The notes: a model not told the origin generated them from the letters alone. Positions 24,799-34,867 are shown, counted from the stretch's first letter. The stretch: DNA of 64,000 nucleotides from Methylomusa anaerophila (GCF_003966895.1 NZ_AP018449.1:3923501-3987500), one strand, 5' to 3'. Numbers and translations are program-made.

Positions 24799-26691
24799 TT
24801 GAGCGAGTCGATACTTGATACTATATACGGACCGGAGGATTTAAACAATCTTTCGATTATTCAATTGGAAAAGCTGGCAGGCGAAATCCGCGAGCTTCTT
24901 ATACACACAATTGCCCATAATGGCGGACACTTGGCGCCAAATCTAGGTGTAGTGGAACTTACAATTGCCCTCCATAAAGTTTTTCAGTCCCCGAAGGACA
25001 AAATTGTTTGGGATGTGGGCCACCAAGCATATGTACATAAAATATTGACGGGCCGGCGACAGGATTTCTCTACATTGCGACAGTTTGGCGGTATCAGCGG
25101 GTTTCCCAAGCGTTGTGAAAGCGAACACGACGTTTTTGGTACGGGGCACGCCAGTACATCTATTTCATCCGCTCTTGGAATCGCCTTGGCGCGTGATATA
25201 TCCGGCGATAAATACAATGTTGTTGCAGTTATCGGTGACGGCTCACTCACCGGCGGACAAGCCTACGAGGCTTTAAATCACGCCGGACATTTAAGAACGA
25301 ATTTGACAGTTATATTAAATGATAATGAAATGTCAATTGCGAAAAATGTTGGCGCTATATCTGAGTATCTCGCCAGAATACGAACTGCTCCTACTTATTC
25401 AAAGGTTAAACATGATATCGAATATTTACTGCGGCGAATTCCCGCCATTGGTGACAGCGTACTGAAAACCGCGGAACGGGTTAAGGACAGTCTGAAATAT
25501 TTATTAGTACCAGGAATCTTGTTTGAAGAACTTGGCTTTACCTACGTGGGACCAATCGACGGTCACAACCTCAATACATTAATGGAAGTGTTTTATACAA
25601 CTCGGAGTGTAAATGAACCTGTCTTAATACATGTAATCACTTGTAAAGGCAAAGGATATTCCCCCGCTGAGCGCAACGCCGATATTTTCCACGGTGTTGG
25701 GCCATTTTGCGTTGAGAGTGGAAAAGTACATAAAAATGGATCCACACCAAGTTATACGCAAGTGTTTGGAGATACTTTAGTCAAACTGGCTGAAAAAAAT
25801 AAAGACATTATTGCGATTACTGCGGCTATGCCGGAAGGTACTGGCTTGAAAAAATTTGCTTCTTTGTTTCCGGACCGGTTGTTTGATGTAGGAATCGCCG
25901 AACCACACGCGGTAACACTGGCGGGAGGCATGGCAACTCAAGGGAAAATACCGGTGGTGGCAATTTATTCAACTTTTTTGCAACGAGCCTATGACCAGGT
26001 GTTACATGATATTTGCCTGCAGAATCTGCCGGTTATTTTCATCCTGGACCGGGCCGGTATTGTAGGTGAGGATGGCGCAACCCATCACGGTGTATTTGAT
26101 TACTCCTACCTGCGCCCTATTCCTAATCTGACGATTATGTCCCCCAAAGATGAAAATGAACTGCAGCATATGCTGTTTACGGCCACGACAATGTCTAAAC
26201 CTGTTGCTATACGATATCCTCGCGGGTGCGGCCCGGGAGCTGAATTGGAGCCGAAAATACAGATGATCGAATCCGGAAAATCGGAATTACTCAGACCGGG
26301 TACGGATGCAGTTTTTTACTCCATTGGAGCCATGGTGGAGCCAAGCCGGGCTGCCGCAGAACTTCTGGCAAATCGCGGTATTCATGCCGCAGTTGTAAAC
26401 GCCAGGTTTGTCAAACCTCTTGACGGGGAAATGCTGCGTAAACTTTCCCATGATTACGGTGTAATAATAACCGTAGAAGACAATGTTCTGGCTGGAGGTT
26501 TTGGTACTGCGGTTTTAGAATATATGAATACGCAAAAATTTAATTGGGTTAAACTATTGCGGCTAGGTTTACCTGATGAGTTCATACCCCATGGGCAGCG
26601 CAGCCTGCTGCTTGAACATAACGGCCTTAGTCCTGAACGGATTGCAGCAAGTGTTGAATCTTTTGTTAAACACTCTGGAGCTAAAGGATGA
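24799..26691 (+). CDS. dxs: 1-deoxy-D-xylulose-5-phosphate synthase
   Basis: Thiamine diphosphate enzyme joining pyruvate and glyceraldehyde 3-phosphate, first step of the MEP isoprenoid pathway. About 630 residues. Motifs: GGHLAPNLGVVELTIALH, the TPP-binding GDGSLTGGQAYEALNHAG region, HGVFDYSYLRPIPNL and the C-terminal transketolase domain. I chose TTG 24799 because AGGG lies 8 bases upstream and the family N-terminus (SILDTIYGPEDL) begins there; TTG 24754 lacks a ribosome site. It overlaps tlyA by 4 bases. Confidence 0.94.
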   Translation: MSESILDTIYGPEDLNNLSIIQLEKLAGEIRELLIHTIAHNGGHLAPNLGVVELTIALHKVFQSPKDKIVWDVGHQAYVHKILTGRRQDFSTLRQFGGISGFPKRCESEHDVFGTGHASTSISSALGIALARDISGDKYNVVAVIGDGSLTGGQAYEALNHAGHLRTNLTVILNDNEMSIAKNVGAISEYLARIRTAPTYSKVKHDIEYLLRRIPAIGDSVLKTAERVKDSLKYLLVPGILFEELGFTYVGPIDGHNLNTLMEVFYTTRSVNEPVLIHVITCKGKGYSPAERNADIFHGVGPFCVESGKVHKNGSTPSYTQVFGDTLVKLAEKNKDIIAITAAMPEGTGLKKFASLFPDRLFDVGIAEPHAVTLAGGMATQGKIPVVAIYSTFLQRAYDQVLHDICLQNLPVIFILDRAGIVGEDGATHHGVFDYSYLRPIPNLTIMSPKDENELQHMLFTATTMSKPVAIRYPRGCGPGAELEPKIQMIESGKSELLRPGTDAVFYSIGAMVEPSRAAAELLANRGIHAAVVNARFVKPLDGEMLRKLSHDYGVIITVEDNVLAGGFGTAVLEYMNTQKFNWVKLLRLGLPDEFIPHGQRSLLLEHNGLSPERIAASVESFVKHSGAKG

Positions 26692-27506
26692 GTCAAGAAG
26701 GCACAAAAGAGCGATTGGATATTTTGCTGGTAAATAAGGGACTTGTTTCCAGCCGCGAAAGAGCCAAAGCATATATAATGGCCGGCCTGGTTATAGTTGA
26801 TGGCCAAAAAATCGACAAGGCGGGCACACCTGTGCCGGAGTCGGCCACTATTGTTATTACCGGCGATAGTATCGGTTATGTCAGCCGCGGCGGATTAAAA
26901 CTTGCCAAGGCACTTTCACATTTCTCCATAGATCTGACTGGACAAGTAATGGCTGATGTGGGCGCTTCCACAGGTGGATTTACGGATTGCGCTTTAAAGC
27001 ATAATGCTAAAAAAATTTATGCAATTGATGTAGGTTACGGACAGTTGGCTTGGTCCCTGCGAACTGATAAACGTGTCATCAATATGGAGCGTACCAATAT
27101 TCGTAATGTAACTGTCGGCGATTTAGGCGAGTATCTGGATTTTGTTTCAATTGATGTAGCTTTTATTTCTTTAGATAAGGTATTGCCAATTGTAAAGACA
27201 CTGCTCCATGCCGCCGGAAGGATAATTGCCCTTGTTAAACCACAGTTTGAGGCTGGTAGGGAAAAAGTTGGCAAAAAAGGGGTTGTAAAAGATCCTATAG
27301 TTCATATCGAAGTCATCACCAAAGTGGTTACATGTGCCCGAAATTTGAATTTAGCGCCTTGGGGCCTGACTTTTTCACCGGTTAAAGGTCCGGAAGGCAA
27401 TATAGAGTACCTGTTGTATCTGGCAAACAATTCTACCGTCGATGTTATGGATTCGATGGTAATTGAACAAGTTGTTGCCGCTGCTCATGCCAGCTTAACA
27501 GGATAA
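26688..27506 (+). CDS. tlyA: TlyA family S4-domain RNA methyltransferase
   Basis: 272-residue protein: S4 RNA-binding domain at residues 6-65 (ERLDILLVNKGLVSSRERAK) and an FtsJ-type SAM methyltransferase with VGASTGGFTDCALKHNA and the LVKPQFEAGRE motif. Mycobacterial TlyA 2'-O-methylates 16S and 23S rRNA; other members have haemolysin-like annotations. The order dxs-tlyA-nadK-argR-recN is conserved in Bacillota. Coupled to dxs by ATGA. Confidence 0.93.
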   Translation: MSQEGTKERLDILLVNKGLVSSRERAKAYIMAGLVIVDGQKIDKAGTPVPESATIVITGDSIGYVSRGGLKLAKALSHFSIDLTGQVMADVGASTGGFTDCALKHNAKKIYAIDVGYGQLAWSLRTDKRVINMERTNIRNVTVGDLGEYLDFVSIDVAFISLDKVLPIVKTLLHAAGRIIALVKPQFEAGREKVGKKGVVKDPIVHIEVITKVVTCARNLNLAPWGLTFSPVKGPEGNIEYLLYLANNSTVDVMDSMVIEQVVAAAHASLTG

Positions 27507-27519
27507 TGGAGGACACACC

Positions 27520-28377
27520 GTGTTAACTGTAGGAATGTTTCCTAATATTAAAAAACAAAACATTCATACTGTATTGGACTGGCTGATGCAATATTTTAAA
27601 GAGCGAAACGTGCGGGTTCTGCTGCCGGAAGACGCGGCCAAGGAATTAAATTACCCTCGTTTGGCTTGCGATAAGGATGCAATTAAGGAAGAGATCTCGT
27701 TAGCCATTACATTAGGCGGCGATGGAACTCTGCTTAATACTGCCCGTGAAATTGCGCCGGAAGGAATTCCTGTATGCGGGATCAACATGGGACAACTAGG
27801 TTTTTTAACTGAAATTGAGCTGCCGGAGTTAAGCACTGCTCTTGATAAGCTGATTAAAGGAGAATATTCGGTTGAAGAGCGCTTGATGTTGACTGCCGTT
27901 GTCATTCGCCAAAATCAGCAATTATACATTTCTTCCGCCCTTAATGACATTGTCGTGACGAGGGGTGGCCTTTCCCGGATGATTAGGCTGGAACTATTTA
28001 TCGACAACGAATTAACAGCAAAATATTCGGCAGACGGGCTCATAGTTGCCACTTCCACCGGGTCTACAGGTTATTCCCTCTCTGCCGGCGGTCCCATTAT
28101 AAATCCGCAACTTAAAGTTATTGTTATTACCCCCATATGTCCACATACTTTGCAAACTCGCTCGTTAGTAGTTTCAGAAAATGAAGAAATTAGAATTAGC
28201 ATGCAAGCTACCAATCATAATGATATTATTCTCACGATAGACGGACAAACCATTTATAATCTGCTGCCCGAGGATACGGTTGTCGTCAAGCGTTCACCTT
28301 TCCGCTCCAGATTTATCCGCTTTGCCGGCAAGAGTTACTATGAAGCCTTACGTACTAAATTGCGCCGGGGAGATTGA
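27520..28377 (+). CDS. nadK: NAD kinase
   Basis: 285-residue cytoplasmic enzyme phosphorylating NAD to NADP. The GGDGTLL motif is at about residues 67-73, the NMGQLGFLTE loop follows, and STGSTGYSLSAGGP is the second nucleotide-binding segment. GTG start at 27520, 7 bases after TGGAGGA. Internal member of the dxs-tlyA-nadK-mnmM run. Confidence 0.95.
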   Translation: MLTVGMFPNIKKQNIHTVLDWLMQYFKERNVRVLLPEDAAKELNYPRLACDKDAIKEEISLAITLGGDGTLLNTAREIAPEGIPVCGINMGQLGFLTEIELPELSTALDKLIKGEYSVEERLMLTAVVIRQNQQLYISSALNDIVVTRGGLSRMIRLELFIDNELTAKYSADGLIVATSTGSTGYSLSAGGPIINPQLKVIVITPICPHTLQTRSLVVSENEEIRISMQATNHNDIILTIDGQTIYNLLPEDTVVVKRSPFRSRFIRFAGKSYYEALRTKLRRGD

Positions 28378-28378
28378 G

Positions 28379-28957
28379 ATGGAAGTTGTTAACGCGCTGC
28401 GTATGGCCCAAATCTTAATCCGTGCCAGACTTAAAACAGCCAGGTGTGTCGTTGATGCCACCGCCGGAAACGGTAAAGATACCTTGTTTATTGCGGCAAA
28501 TACCCCGGCAGATTCAACCGTGTGGGCTTTCGATATCCAGGAGCAAGCACTCCGTAAGACTCGTGAATTACTATTTCAAAATGGTTTTGATTCTAAGGTT
28601 AGATTGATAAACGACAGTCACGCTAAAGTTAGTTATTATATCGGTACAGCTATTGATGCGGCAATGTTTAATCTCGGTTATTTGCCAGGAGGATCACACG
28701 CCATAAATACTCAGCCGGAAAACACTATAGCAGCACTGAGTCAGATTTTATCTCAATTAGTAATCAGCGGCATAGTGACAATTGTAGCCTATCCGGGATA
28801 CGAACACGGTCTAACCGAAATGGCGGAAGTGAGTTACTTTCTGAATCAATTGCCGCAAAAAGAGTATTGCGTTGCGTGCTGGTCAATGGTTAACCAAATC
28901 AATCATCCACCATTGTTGTATATAGTAGAGCGTGTTTCTGAAAACACGCAACCTTAG
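28379..28957 (+). CDS. mnmM: tRNA (mnm5s2U34) methyltransferase MnmM (YtqB family)
   Basis: 192-residue class I SAM methyltransferase. The YtqB/MnmM family converts nm5s2U to mnm5s2U at the wobble position of tRNAs in bacteria lacking MnmC. SAM motif: VDATAGNGKDTLF; then FNLGYLPGGSH, the family's catalytic region, and PGYEHG. The ATG at 28379 is 6 bases from GGGGAG and one base after nadK. The last eight codons (RVSENTQP) and the stop lie in the hairpin module of repeat element E3, so the native C-terminus has been replaced. Confidence 0.88.
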   Translation: MEVVNALRMAQILIRARLKTARCVVDATAGNGKDTLFIAANTPADSTVWAFDIQEQALRKTRELLFQNGFDSKVRLINDSHAKVSYYIGTAIDAAMFNLGYLPGGSHAINTQPENTIAALSQILSQLVISGIVTIVAYPGYEHGLTEMAEVSYFLNQLPQKEYCVACWSMVNQINHPPLLYIVERVSENTQP

Positions 28958-29128
28958 TTTATAGAGGATGGTTCAAAATGTTCAGATGCTAGGCGCGACG
29001 ACGATTCTGTGTAGATCATACTCTGGCACTAGTTTGCACGGGGACGTGAGTGGAACAGTACAAGGAAGTACGTGCAGCGAGCGCCCGCAGGAGCAACAAC
29101 GCAGATGAGCGTTTTGAACCATCCTCTA
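28930..29128 (+). repeat. Inverted-repeat element, family 1, copy E3 with hairpin module
   Basis: Begins with the hairpin GCGTGTTT/AAACACGC (28930-28949) inside mnmM, then AACCTTAGTTTA, then perfect 17-base terminal inverted repeats TAGAGGATGGTTCAAAA (28962) and their complement ending at 29128. The interior shares CAGATGCTAGGCGCGACGAC with E4, AGTTTGCACGGGGAC, and GCCCGCAGGAGCAAC with ACGCAGATG. Fills the mnmM-argR spacer. Confidence 0.82.
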
Positions 29129-29153
29129 GTAGAAAAAATAGGGAGTGAACTAG

Positions 29154-29606
29154 GTGAAGGGCCTACGTCACGCGAAAATTAAAGAAATAGTGGAACGACA
29201 TGCAATTGAAACTCAGGAGGAACTGGCGGATGCGCTGCGTAAACAGGGAATTGAAGTGACCCAGGCTACCGTATCCCGTGATATTAAAGAATTAATGCTA
29301 ACCAAGGTTCCTACCGGAGAAGGACGGTATCGGTATTCTTCTCCACCTGAACACAATATTATGCTTTCCCAATCCAGACTGGAACGAACATTTCAAGACT
29401 CAGTAATTGCCATTGACCACAGTCTCAATATCGTAGTTCTCAGAACGGTGCAGGGAATGGCTCCAGCTGTTGCTTATACGATTGATTATGTCAAATGGCC
29501 GGAAATCATCGGTACAGTAGCAGGCGAAGATACTATTTTTGTACTGGTGAAACCGGCAGAAGCAGCGCTTGACATTGTTAAAAAATTTCAGTCGCTAATG
29601 CAATAA
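29154..29606 (+). CDS. argR: Arginine repressor ArgR/AhrC
   Basis: 150-residue arginine-responsive DNA-binding regulator. Winged HTH at the N-terminus (ATVSRDIKELML) and the C-terminal hexamerisation/arginine-binding domain (GTVAGEDTIFVLV, with the GxxAGxDT motif). GTG start at 29154; AGGGAGTG lies 6 bases upstream, only some 12 bases beyond the edge of element E3. Conserved immediately before recN in Bacillota. Confidence 0.95.
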   Translation: MKGLRHAKIKEIVERHAIETQEELADALRKQGIEVTQATVSRDIKELMLTKVPTGEGRYRYSSPPEHNIMLSQSRLERTFQDSVIAIDHSLNIVVLRTVQGMAPAVAYTIDYVKWPEIIGTVAGEDTIFVLVKPAEAALDIVKKFQSLMQ

Positions 29607-29668
29607 CCTAAACTCACTTTTTGAATTTGGGGCTACTAAAAGCCGGTCAAAATTAGGGAGAGGGAAAT

Positions 29669-31417
29669 ATGCTTAAATCATTGACCGTTACCAATTTTGC
29701 GCTTATCGAGCATGCCAGCATTGAGTTTGGCTCAGGTCTTAATATTATTACCGGTGAGACAGGGGCAGGAAAATCCATTCTCATTGACGCTTTAACAGCA
29801 ATTCTGGGAGAGCGAACTTCAACAGAATCCATACGTTCAGGTGCTGATTACTTGCGAATTGAAGCTGTTTTCCACCTATCCCAGTATCTGAGTGTAATGA
29901 CACTTCTTGATGAACAGGGAATACCAAGGGAAGAAGACGATACACTGATTATCAGCAGACGGCTTACACGGAGTGGAAAGAATACTGTTTTAGTGAATGG
30001 TTGCCAGGTGACATTAGCTATTTTAAAAAAAATCTGCGAAAAGCTGGTGGACATGCATGGCCAGCATGAAAACCTGGCATTGTTAAAACCGGAAATTCAT
30101 CTGGATTTAGTTGATAATTATCATCCGGATTTAAAAATAATGCTGCAAGAATATAAGCGGCTATATAGGTTATGGCAATCTGTCAGCGATGAGTTGACAG
30201 TAATCAAAATCGGCATGCGAGACCGCCTTCAGCGCCAGGACTTATTAACATGGCAAATACAGGAAATCGCTGCGGCAAATCTTTCTCCCGGCGAAGATGA
30301 AAAATTGGAACAGGAAATTCGCGTCTTGTCCAATGCGGAAAAAATTGTTAACGCCACTAAACGTTCATATATGATACTTAGTCAAGGGAATAAGGGATTT
30401 AGCGGAATTTTATCATGTCTTGCAGAAATTAAACGGGATTTGGAACAAATAACTAAATATGATTCAAAGCTTGAATCACAATTGAACATAATTACCGAGA
30501 GTCTCTACCAATTGGAAGAGGTCTCTTCCGTACTGAGAAATTATGAGGATTCTATCGAATTTAATCCCGGTAAACTTGCCCGTTTGCAGGAACGGTTAGA
30601 CTCAATGCACAAACTTAGAAAAAAGTACGGGACAACAGTTGAAGATATATTTTTATATTACAATCAAGCGGTAGAAGAACTTAATAATATTGGCGATTCA
30701 GATCATAAACTGGAAGAACTGGAAAATAAGTGTAATTCGCTGGAAAATGACTTAAGGCGGCTTGTTGATGATCTTGACCGGCTAAGACGTGAATCGGCAA
30801 AAAAACTTGCTGATCAAGTGACCGGACATTTAAAGGAATTGGGAATGCCCAAAGCAGATTTCATTATTGAAGTTAAAAAAACAGAAGAGTTTTCCAGGAA
30901 TGGTTGTAATGAAGCGGTCTTTTTATTCTCCGCCAACCCGGGTGAAGACGTTAAACCCATTGTCAAAATTGCTTCCGGCGGAGAATTGTCGCGTATAGCT
31001 TTAGCGATAAAAACGGCTTGTGCCCAGCATGATGAATGCGGCATAATGGTCTTCGACGAAGTGGATGCGGGTATTGGCGGACAAACTGCACAAATTGTGG
31101 GAGAAAAAATCGCCAGAATCTCAAGTTTTTCCAAGCAGGTAATTTGTATAACCCATTTGCCGCATATAGCCTGTATGGCTGACACCCATATATATATCAG
31201 TAAACTGCTTGAGAATGAAAAAACAGTTACGCAAGTTGAAGTTTTATCTGAGAAAGATAGAGTAACGGAACTTGCTCGAATGCTATCCGGTGAAGTCACC
31301 CGCTTGTCCCATGAGAACGCAGCCCAAATGCTTAAATCAGCAAGAGATAAGAAAGATGCGCAGCGTCTTGAAGCAGGAAAAAGTAATCTATTGTTTCGCC
31401 TTCCCGAAAAGTTATAA
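29669..31417 (+). CDS. recN: DNA repair protein RecN
   Basis: 582-residue SMC-like ATPase of double-strand break repair. Walker A is GETGAGKS near residue 32; a long coiled coil fills the middle (about residues 160-400), and the signature ASGGELSR and Walker B VFDEVDAGIGG occur near the C-terminus. AGGGAGAGGG precedes the ATG. Single gene with its own terminator. Slightly longer at the C-terminus than the common core. Confidence 0.95.
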   Translation: MLKSLTVTNFALIEHASIEFGSGLNIITGETGAGKSILIDALTAILGERTSTESIRSGADYLRIEAVFHLSQYLSVMTLLDEQGIPREEDDTLIISRRLTRSGKNTVLVNGCQVTLAILKKICEKLVDMHGQHENLALLKPEIHLDLVDNYHPDLKIMLQEYKRLYRLWQSVSDELTVIKIGMRDRLQRQDLLTWQIQEIAAANLSPGEDEKLEQEIRVLSNAEKIVNATKRSYMILSQGNKGFSGILSCLAEIKRDLEQITKYDSKLESQLNIITESLYQLEEVSSVLRNYEDSIEFNPGKLARLQERLDSMHKLRKKYGTTVEDIFLYYNQAVEELNNIGDSDHKLEELENKCNSLENDLRRLVDDLDRLRRESAKKLADQVTGHLKELGMPKADFIIEVKKTEEFSRNGCNEAVFLFSANPGEDVKPIVKIASGGELSRIALAIKTACAQHDECGIMVFDEVDAGIGGQTAQIVGEKIARISSFSKQVICITHLPHIACMADTHIYISKLLENEKTVTQVEVLSEKDRVTELARMLSGEVTRLSHENAAQMLKSARDKKDAQRLEAGKSNLLFRLPEKL

Positions 31418-31486
31418 ATTCTATTGGGAAAATTCCAGGAAGCTGTACTTTTTGTAATTGAAAAAAAGAATTTTGGAAAAATGAAG

Positions 31487-31514
31487 CGCAAGCATAAGCT
31501 TGCGTTTTATTTTT
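31487..31514 (+). terminator. Rho-independent terminator after recN
   Basis: CGCAAGC, ATAA loop, GCTTGCG, then TTTTATTTTTT. The remaining spacer to spoIVB shows no further feature I can support. Confidence 0.9.
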
Positions 31515-31707
31515 TAAAAAACCGATTAAAATGAACTTCCAATACACCTTATCCCAATTTGACCGGAATAATCCTACTTAACATCTGGACATTCTATTTT
31601 TACAAGATTAAATTGTCCAATAATTTTATTGTAATATGGGAAATTAATAAAAATTTAATGAAAGGCGGAGTTGTAATTGTGGGAAGAATGTAAGTAAGTA
31701 GGGAGTG

Positions 31708-33117
31708 ATGAAAGAAAATATGGCAAGGATAAAGCAAGATTCCCGCTGGCGGACCATTTGGGCAATGTTAATTATTATGGTAATTATCGCATTTTGTCTT
31801 TCACCACAATTTCGCAGTATTTACGGACTTCCTTTGCATATGAGGATTATTGAAGGGGAAACAGCTCTTCTGGATGTAAACTTTCCAATGACTGTTAGTG
31901 TCAAACATAGTGATCCGAGTATACGGATACAATCTTTCCCAGCCGTGTTACCAATATTAGCGCTGTCACGACCCATTTCTTTTGAGCCTGTAAAATTAGG
32001 TCAATCAACAATAGAATTCAAACTTTTGGGAATCATTCCCTTACGTACAGTGCTGGTAGATGTACTGCCACCTGTAAAATTAATTCCAGGAGGTCACTCA
32101 ATTGGTGTTGTTCTAAGGTCTCAAGGTGTAATTGTAGTAGGCAATTCACCTATTCTCACAATGTACGGGCAATACGTGACCCCCGGCAAAGATGCAGGTA
32201 TAGAGGTTGGGGACGTAATAATCAGTATTAACGGTACTCCCGTTCAGAGTGACACACAAGTAGCCGAGCTAATTGATGACTGCGGCAAAAAAAATCAAAA
32301 AGCAGACATATTTATAAAAAGAAATGGTGGACAATATCACGTTACTATATTACCTGCATTATGCAGTGATACAAAACGATATCGAATAGGCTTATTTGTC
32401 AGAGATAGCGCCGCCGGTGTAGGGACATTAACATTTTATGAACCCAATTCAAAAATTTTCGGTGCTTTAGGCCATGTAATAACCGACTCAGATACAAATC
32501 AGCCAATTGATTGTGAAGAAGGGAAAATAGTATTGGCGACAGTGTCTGGTATTCAGCATGGCAAGCGCGGACAACCTGGGGAAAAAATCGGGGTATTTAT
32601 TGAAGAAGATCAGCTTTTAGGAAATATTCGTAAAAATACTAATTTTGGCATATATGGAGACTTGCATACTCAGCTACAAAATGATAAATACCCCGATGCT
32701 CTCCCTGTAGCGTCTATGAGTCAGATTCAGTTAGGGCCCGCTGAGATGTTAACTGTGGTTGACGGACAAACAATTGAAGAGTTTAGTATAGAAATACAAA
32801 AGATTAATATGCAGGATGCGCCTGAAAGTAAAGGATTAGTCATTAAGGTTACCGATCCCAAACTTATTGAAAAGACCGGAGGAATTGTTCAGGGAATGAG
32901 TGGCAGCCCTATTATTCAAAATGGGAAAATCGTAGGAGCTGTAACACATGTATTTGTTCATGACCCAACATCCGGGTATGGTTGCTTTATCGACTGGATG
33001 TTGATGGAAAGTGGAATTCTGCCCAAAAAGGAACAGCAAACAGCTAAAAAACTCTTTACAATCAAAGAAAAATATTATAGACTTGGCACAAAAGCCAAGT
33101 CTTTTTGTTTTTTCTAA
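31708..33117 (+). CDS. spoIVB: SpoIVB peptidase
   Basis: About 469-residue serine protease (family S55) secreted from the forespore into the intermembrane space, where it triggers pro-sigma-K processing in Bacillus. N-terminal transmembrane anchor at about residues 15-33, a PDZ domain ([20 protein letters not shown]), then the S55 domain with the His of GHVITDSDT and the catalytic Ser of [12 protein letters not shown]. The start is uncertain (ATG 31708 or 31720). The last nine residues are encoded by the terminator hairpin and its T-run. spo0A follows, as in Bacillus. Confidence 0.94.
   Translation: MKENMARIKQDSRWRTIWAMLIIMVIIAFCLSPQFRSIYGLPLHMRIIEGETALLDVNFPMTVSVKHSDPSIRIQSFPAVLPILALSRPISFEPVKLGQSTIEFKLLGIIPLRTVLVDVLPPVKLIPGGHSIGVVLRSQGVIVVGNSPILTMYGQYVTPGKDAGIEVGDVIISINGTPVQSDTQVAELIDDCGKKNQKADIFIKRNGGQYHVTILPALCSDTKRYRIGLFVRDSAAGVGTLTFYEPNSKIFGALGHVITDSDTNQPIDCEEGKIVLATVSGIQHGKRGQPGEKIGVFIEEDQLLGNIRKNTNFGIYGDLHTQLQNDKYPDALPVASMSQIQLGPAEMLTVVDGQTIEEFSIEIQKINMQDAPESKGLVIKVTDPKLIEKTGGIVQGMSGSPIIQNGKIVGAVTHVFVHDPTSGYGCFIDWMLMESGILPKKEQQTAKKLFTIKEKYYRLGTKAKSFCFF
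33079..33113 (+). terminator. Terminator embedded in the 3' end of spoIVB
   Basis: AGACTTGGC, ACAAAA loop, GCCAAGTCT, then a T-rich tract. The whole structure precedes the spoIVB stop codon at 33115. Confidence 0.9.
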
Positions 33118-33168
33118 TAATGGAACAAATTTAAGTTTGATAAAATTTGGTTTTTTTTTCCATTCAAG

Positions 33169-33195
33169 GAAGGAACTGCTGCTTGTTTGTCGAAT
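33169..33195 (+). promoter_or_regulatory. Sigma-H promoter of spo0A
   Basis: GAAGGAACT (33169-33177; one mismatch to RnAGGAWWW), 11-base spacer, GTCGAAT (33189-33195). In Bacillus spo0A has a sigma-H promoter (Ps), so function and sequence agree. Confidence 0.75.
33188..33194 (+). promoter_or_regulatory. 0A box overlapping the spo0A -10
   Basis: TGTCGAA, a perfect match to the Spo0A binding heptamer, lies over the sigma-H -10 element. Implies direct autoregulation; at this position bound Spo0A would be expected to interfere with the promoter. Confidence 0.6.
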
Positions 33196-33238
33196 AAGAT
33201 TTAATATACTTAACAATGATTTAGCAAGGAGGATGCAC

Positions 33239-34012
33239 ATGATAAAAGAATCAATTAAAGTGGCGATTGCGGATGACAACAGAGAGTTTTCCGACATATT
33301 GCAAGAATGTATAGTTCGCGAACCGGATATTGAATTGGTTGGTATAGCTTATAACGGCGAACAGATTTTATCAGTTATTGAAGATAAGTCACCAGATGTA
33401 GTTATTTTGGATATTATTATGCCGCATTTAGATGGAATTGGAGTTTTGGAAAGAATTAATGCATCCTGCAATAAACGTCCCAAGATCATAATGCTGACTG
33501 CGTTTGGCCAGGAATCAATTACTCAGCGTGTGATGGAACTCGGTGCGGATTATTATGTATTGAAGCCATTTAACATGGAAGTGCTGATCAGCAGAATTCG
33601 GCAACTGGCTGGCACAATAACATCCCAGCGGCCGGTGGTAGCGCAAGCAATTAAAGCCCGCCCGATGGATGTGGAGGTCACCAACATCATCAGAGAAATT
33701 GGCATACCCGCACACATCAAGGGTTATCAATACTTGCGGGATGCCATCATGATGATTGTTTCCGAGGTAGAATTGCTTGGCGCTGTAACTAAGGTTCTGT
33801 ACCCCATGATTGCCGAGAAATACAATACCACGCCCAGCCGCGTTGAAAGAGCCATTCGCCACGCAATCGAGGTGGCCTGGAATCGCGGCAACATTGAAAT
33901 GATAAATAAACTATTCGGGTATACAATAAAATTGGACAAAGGAAAGCCTACCAATTCAGAGTTTATGGCTATGATCGCTGATAAGCTACGAATGGAAATG
34001 CGGGTAAGTTAG
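33239..34012 (+). CDS. spo0A: Sporulation transcription factor Spo0A
   Basis: 257-residue response regulator, master switch for sporulation. Receiver domain with acidic pair Asp12/Asp13, phosphoacceptor Asp58 (VVILDIIMP) and Lys in VLKPF; the C-terminal effector has the Spo0A-specific recognition region [28 protein letters not shown] ends 6 bases before ATG 33239, which is preferred to ATG 33233. Promoter and 0A box are recorded separately. Followed by a terminator. Confidence 0.97.
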   Translation: MIKESIKVAIADDNREFSDILQECIVREPDIELVGIAYNGEQILSVIEDKSPDVVILDIIMPHLDGIGVLERINASCNKRPKIIMLTAFGQESITQRVMELGADYYVLKPFNMEVLISRIRQLAGTITSQRPVVAQAIKARPMDVEVTNIIREIGIPAHIKGYQYLRDAIMMIVSEVELLGAVTKVLYPMIAEKYNTTPSRVERAIRHAIEVAWNRGNIEMINKLFGYTIKLDKGKPTNSEFMAMIADKLRMEMRVS

Positions 34013-34030
34013 TTAACAGGCATACTGAAC

Positions 34031-34077
34031 AAACCCTGCTCACCCATACAAAGAAGGGTGTGGCAGGGTTTATCTTT
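34031..34077 (+). terminator. Terminator after spo0A
   Basis: AAACCCTGC and CACCC pair with GGGTG and GGCAGGGTTT (one bulge), followed by TTTATCTTTATT. Confidence 0.75.
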
Positions 34078-34134
34078 ATTATACTGCAGGATTTTTCTAG
34101 TTGATAATGAATAGATTATTGGGGAGAACGGCAT

Positions 34135-34839
34135 ATGAATCATACTGAATCTTTTTTACAACAACTGAAACAACTGATAGGGACGAAGAGAATTAAATTA
34201 TTCCTGGGAGAATACGGAAGCGGTAAAACTGAAATTGCCGTCAACTATGCTATCAAGCTTAAACAGCACGGCCTTGATACCGCTATAGTTGACCTGGATT
34301 TAGTCAAACCATATTTCCGCACCAGAGAAAGCCGGGAAGTATTGGAAGAATTCGGAGTTCGCGTTATTGCGCCAGACTATAGACTTTCCCATGCTGATTT
34401 ACCTGTTTTGCCCGCAAACCTTGATCAGCTGCTTTTACAGCAGGAAATGCATGTGATTATCGATGTGGGCGGTGGTGAATCGGCAGTTGCTTTGGGACAA
34501 CTGAAACGATTCCTTTCTGAGGATGTATATCAGGCTTTACTTGTTGTAAATACCAAGCGACCTTTCACCAACAATATTGACGGGATCATTAATGTAAAGA
34601 ATAAACTGGAATGTGTATCCAGGCTGAAAATCGACGGAATTGTTGCAAATACAAACTTGGGAGAAGCAACTGAAATTCAGGATATTGTGAACGGTTTATC
34701 GCTCATCGAAGAATCCGCTGAAAAACTGAAGCTTCCTATTCTTTGGGTTACCACGCCGGATTGGTTAGCAGAGAAAGTTATCAGCCAATATCCATTACTT
34801 TCGATTAAAAGATACACACGATATCCTTGGATGGAGTAA
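34135..34839 (+). CDS. P-loop ATP-binding protein of unknown function
   Basis: 234-residue cytoplasmic protein. Walker A GEYGSGKTE lies at residues 25-33; switch-like VDLDLVKPYFRTRE and IIDVGGGESAVALG follow, giving the look of a SIMIBI/ParA-type NTPase. NTKRPFTNNIDG could be the base-recognition region. GGGGAG lies 8 bases before the ATG. It stands alone between spo0A and mciZ/spoIIM. The role is unknown. Confidence 0.72.
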   Translation: MNHTESFLQQLKQLIGTKRIKLFLGEYGSGKTEIAVNYAIKLKQHGLDTAIVDLDLVKPYFRTRESREVLEEFGVRVIAPDYRLSHADLPVLPANLDQLLLQQEMHVIIDVGGGESAVALGQLKRFLSEDVYQALLVVNTKRPFTNNIDGIINVKNKLECVSRLKIDGIVANTNLGEATEIQDIVNGLSLIEESAEKLKLPILWVTTPDWLAEKVISQYPLLSIKRYTRYPWME

Positions 34840-34867
34840 TTACGAAAAGCATGACATACCACAATTT

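Noticed and set aside
30814-31491. 225-codon frame antisense to recN
   Set aside because: Runs through the conserved ATPase region of recN and its terminator; composition looks like a shadow.
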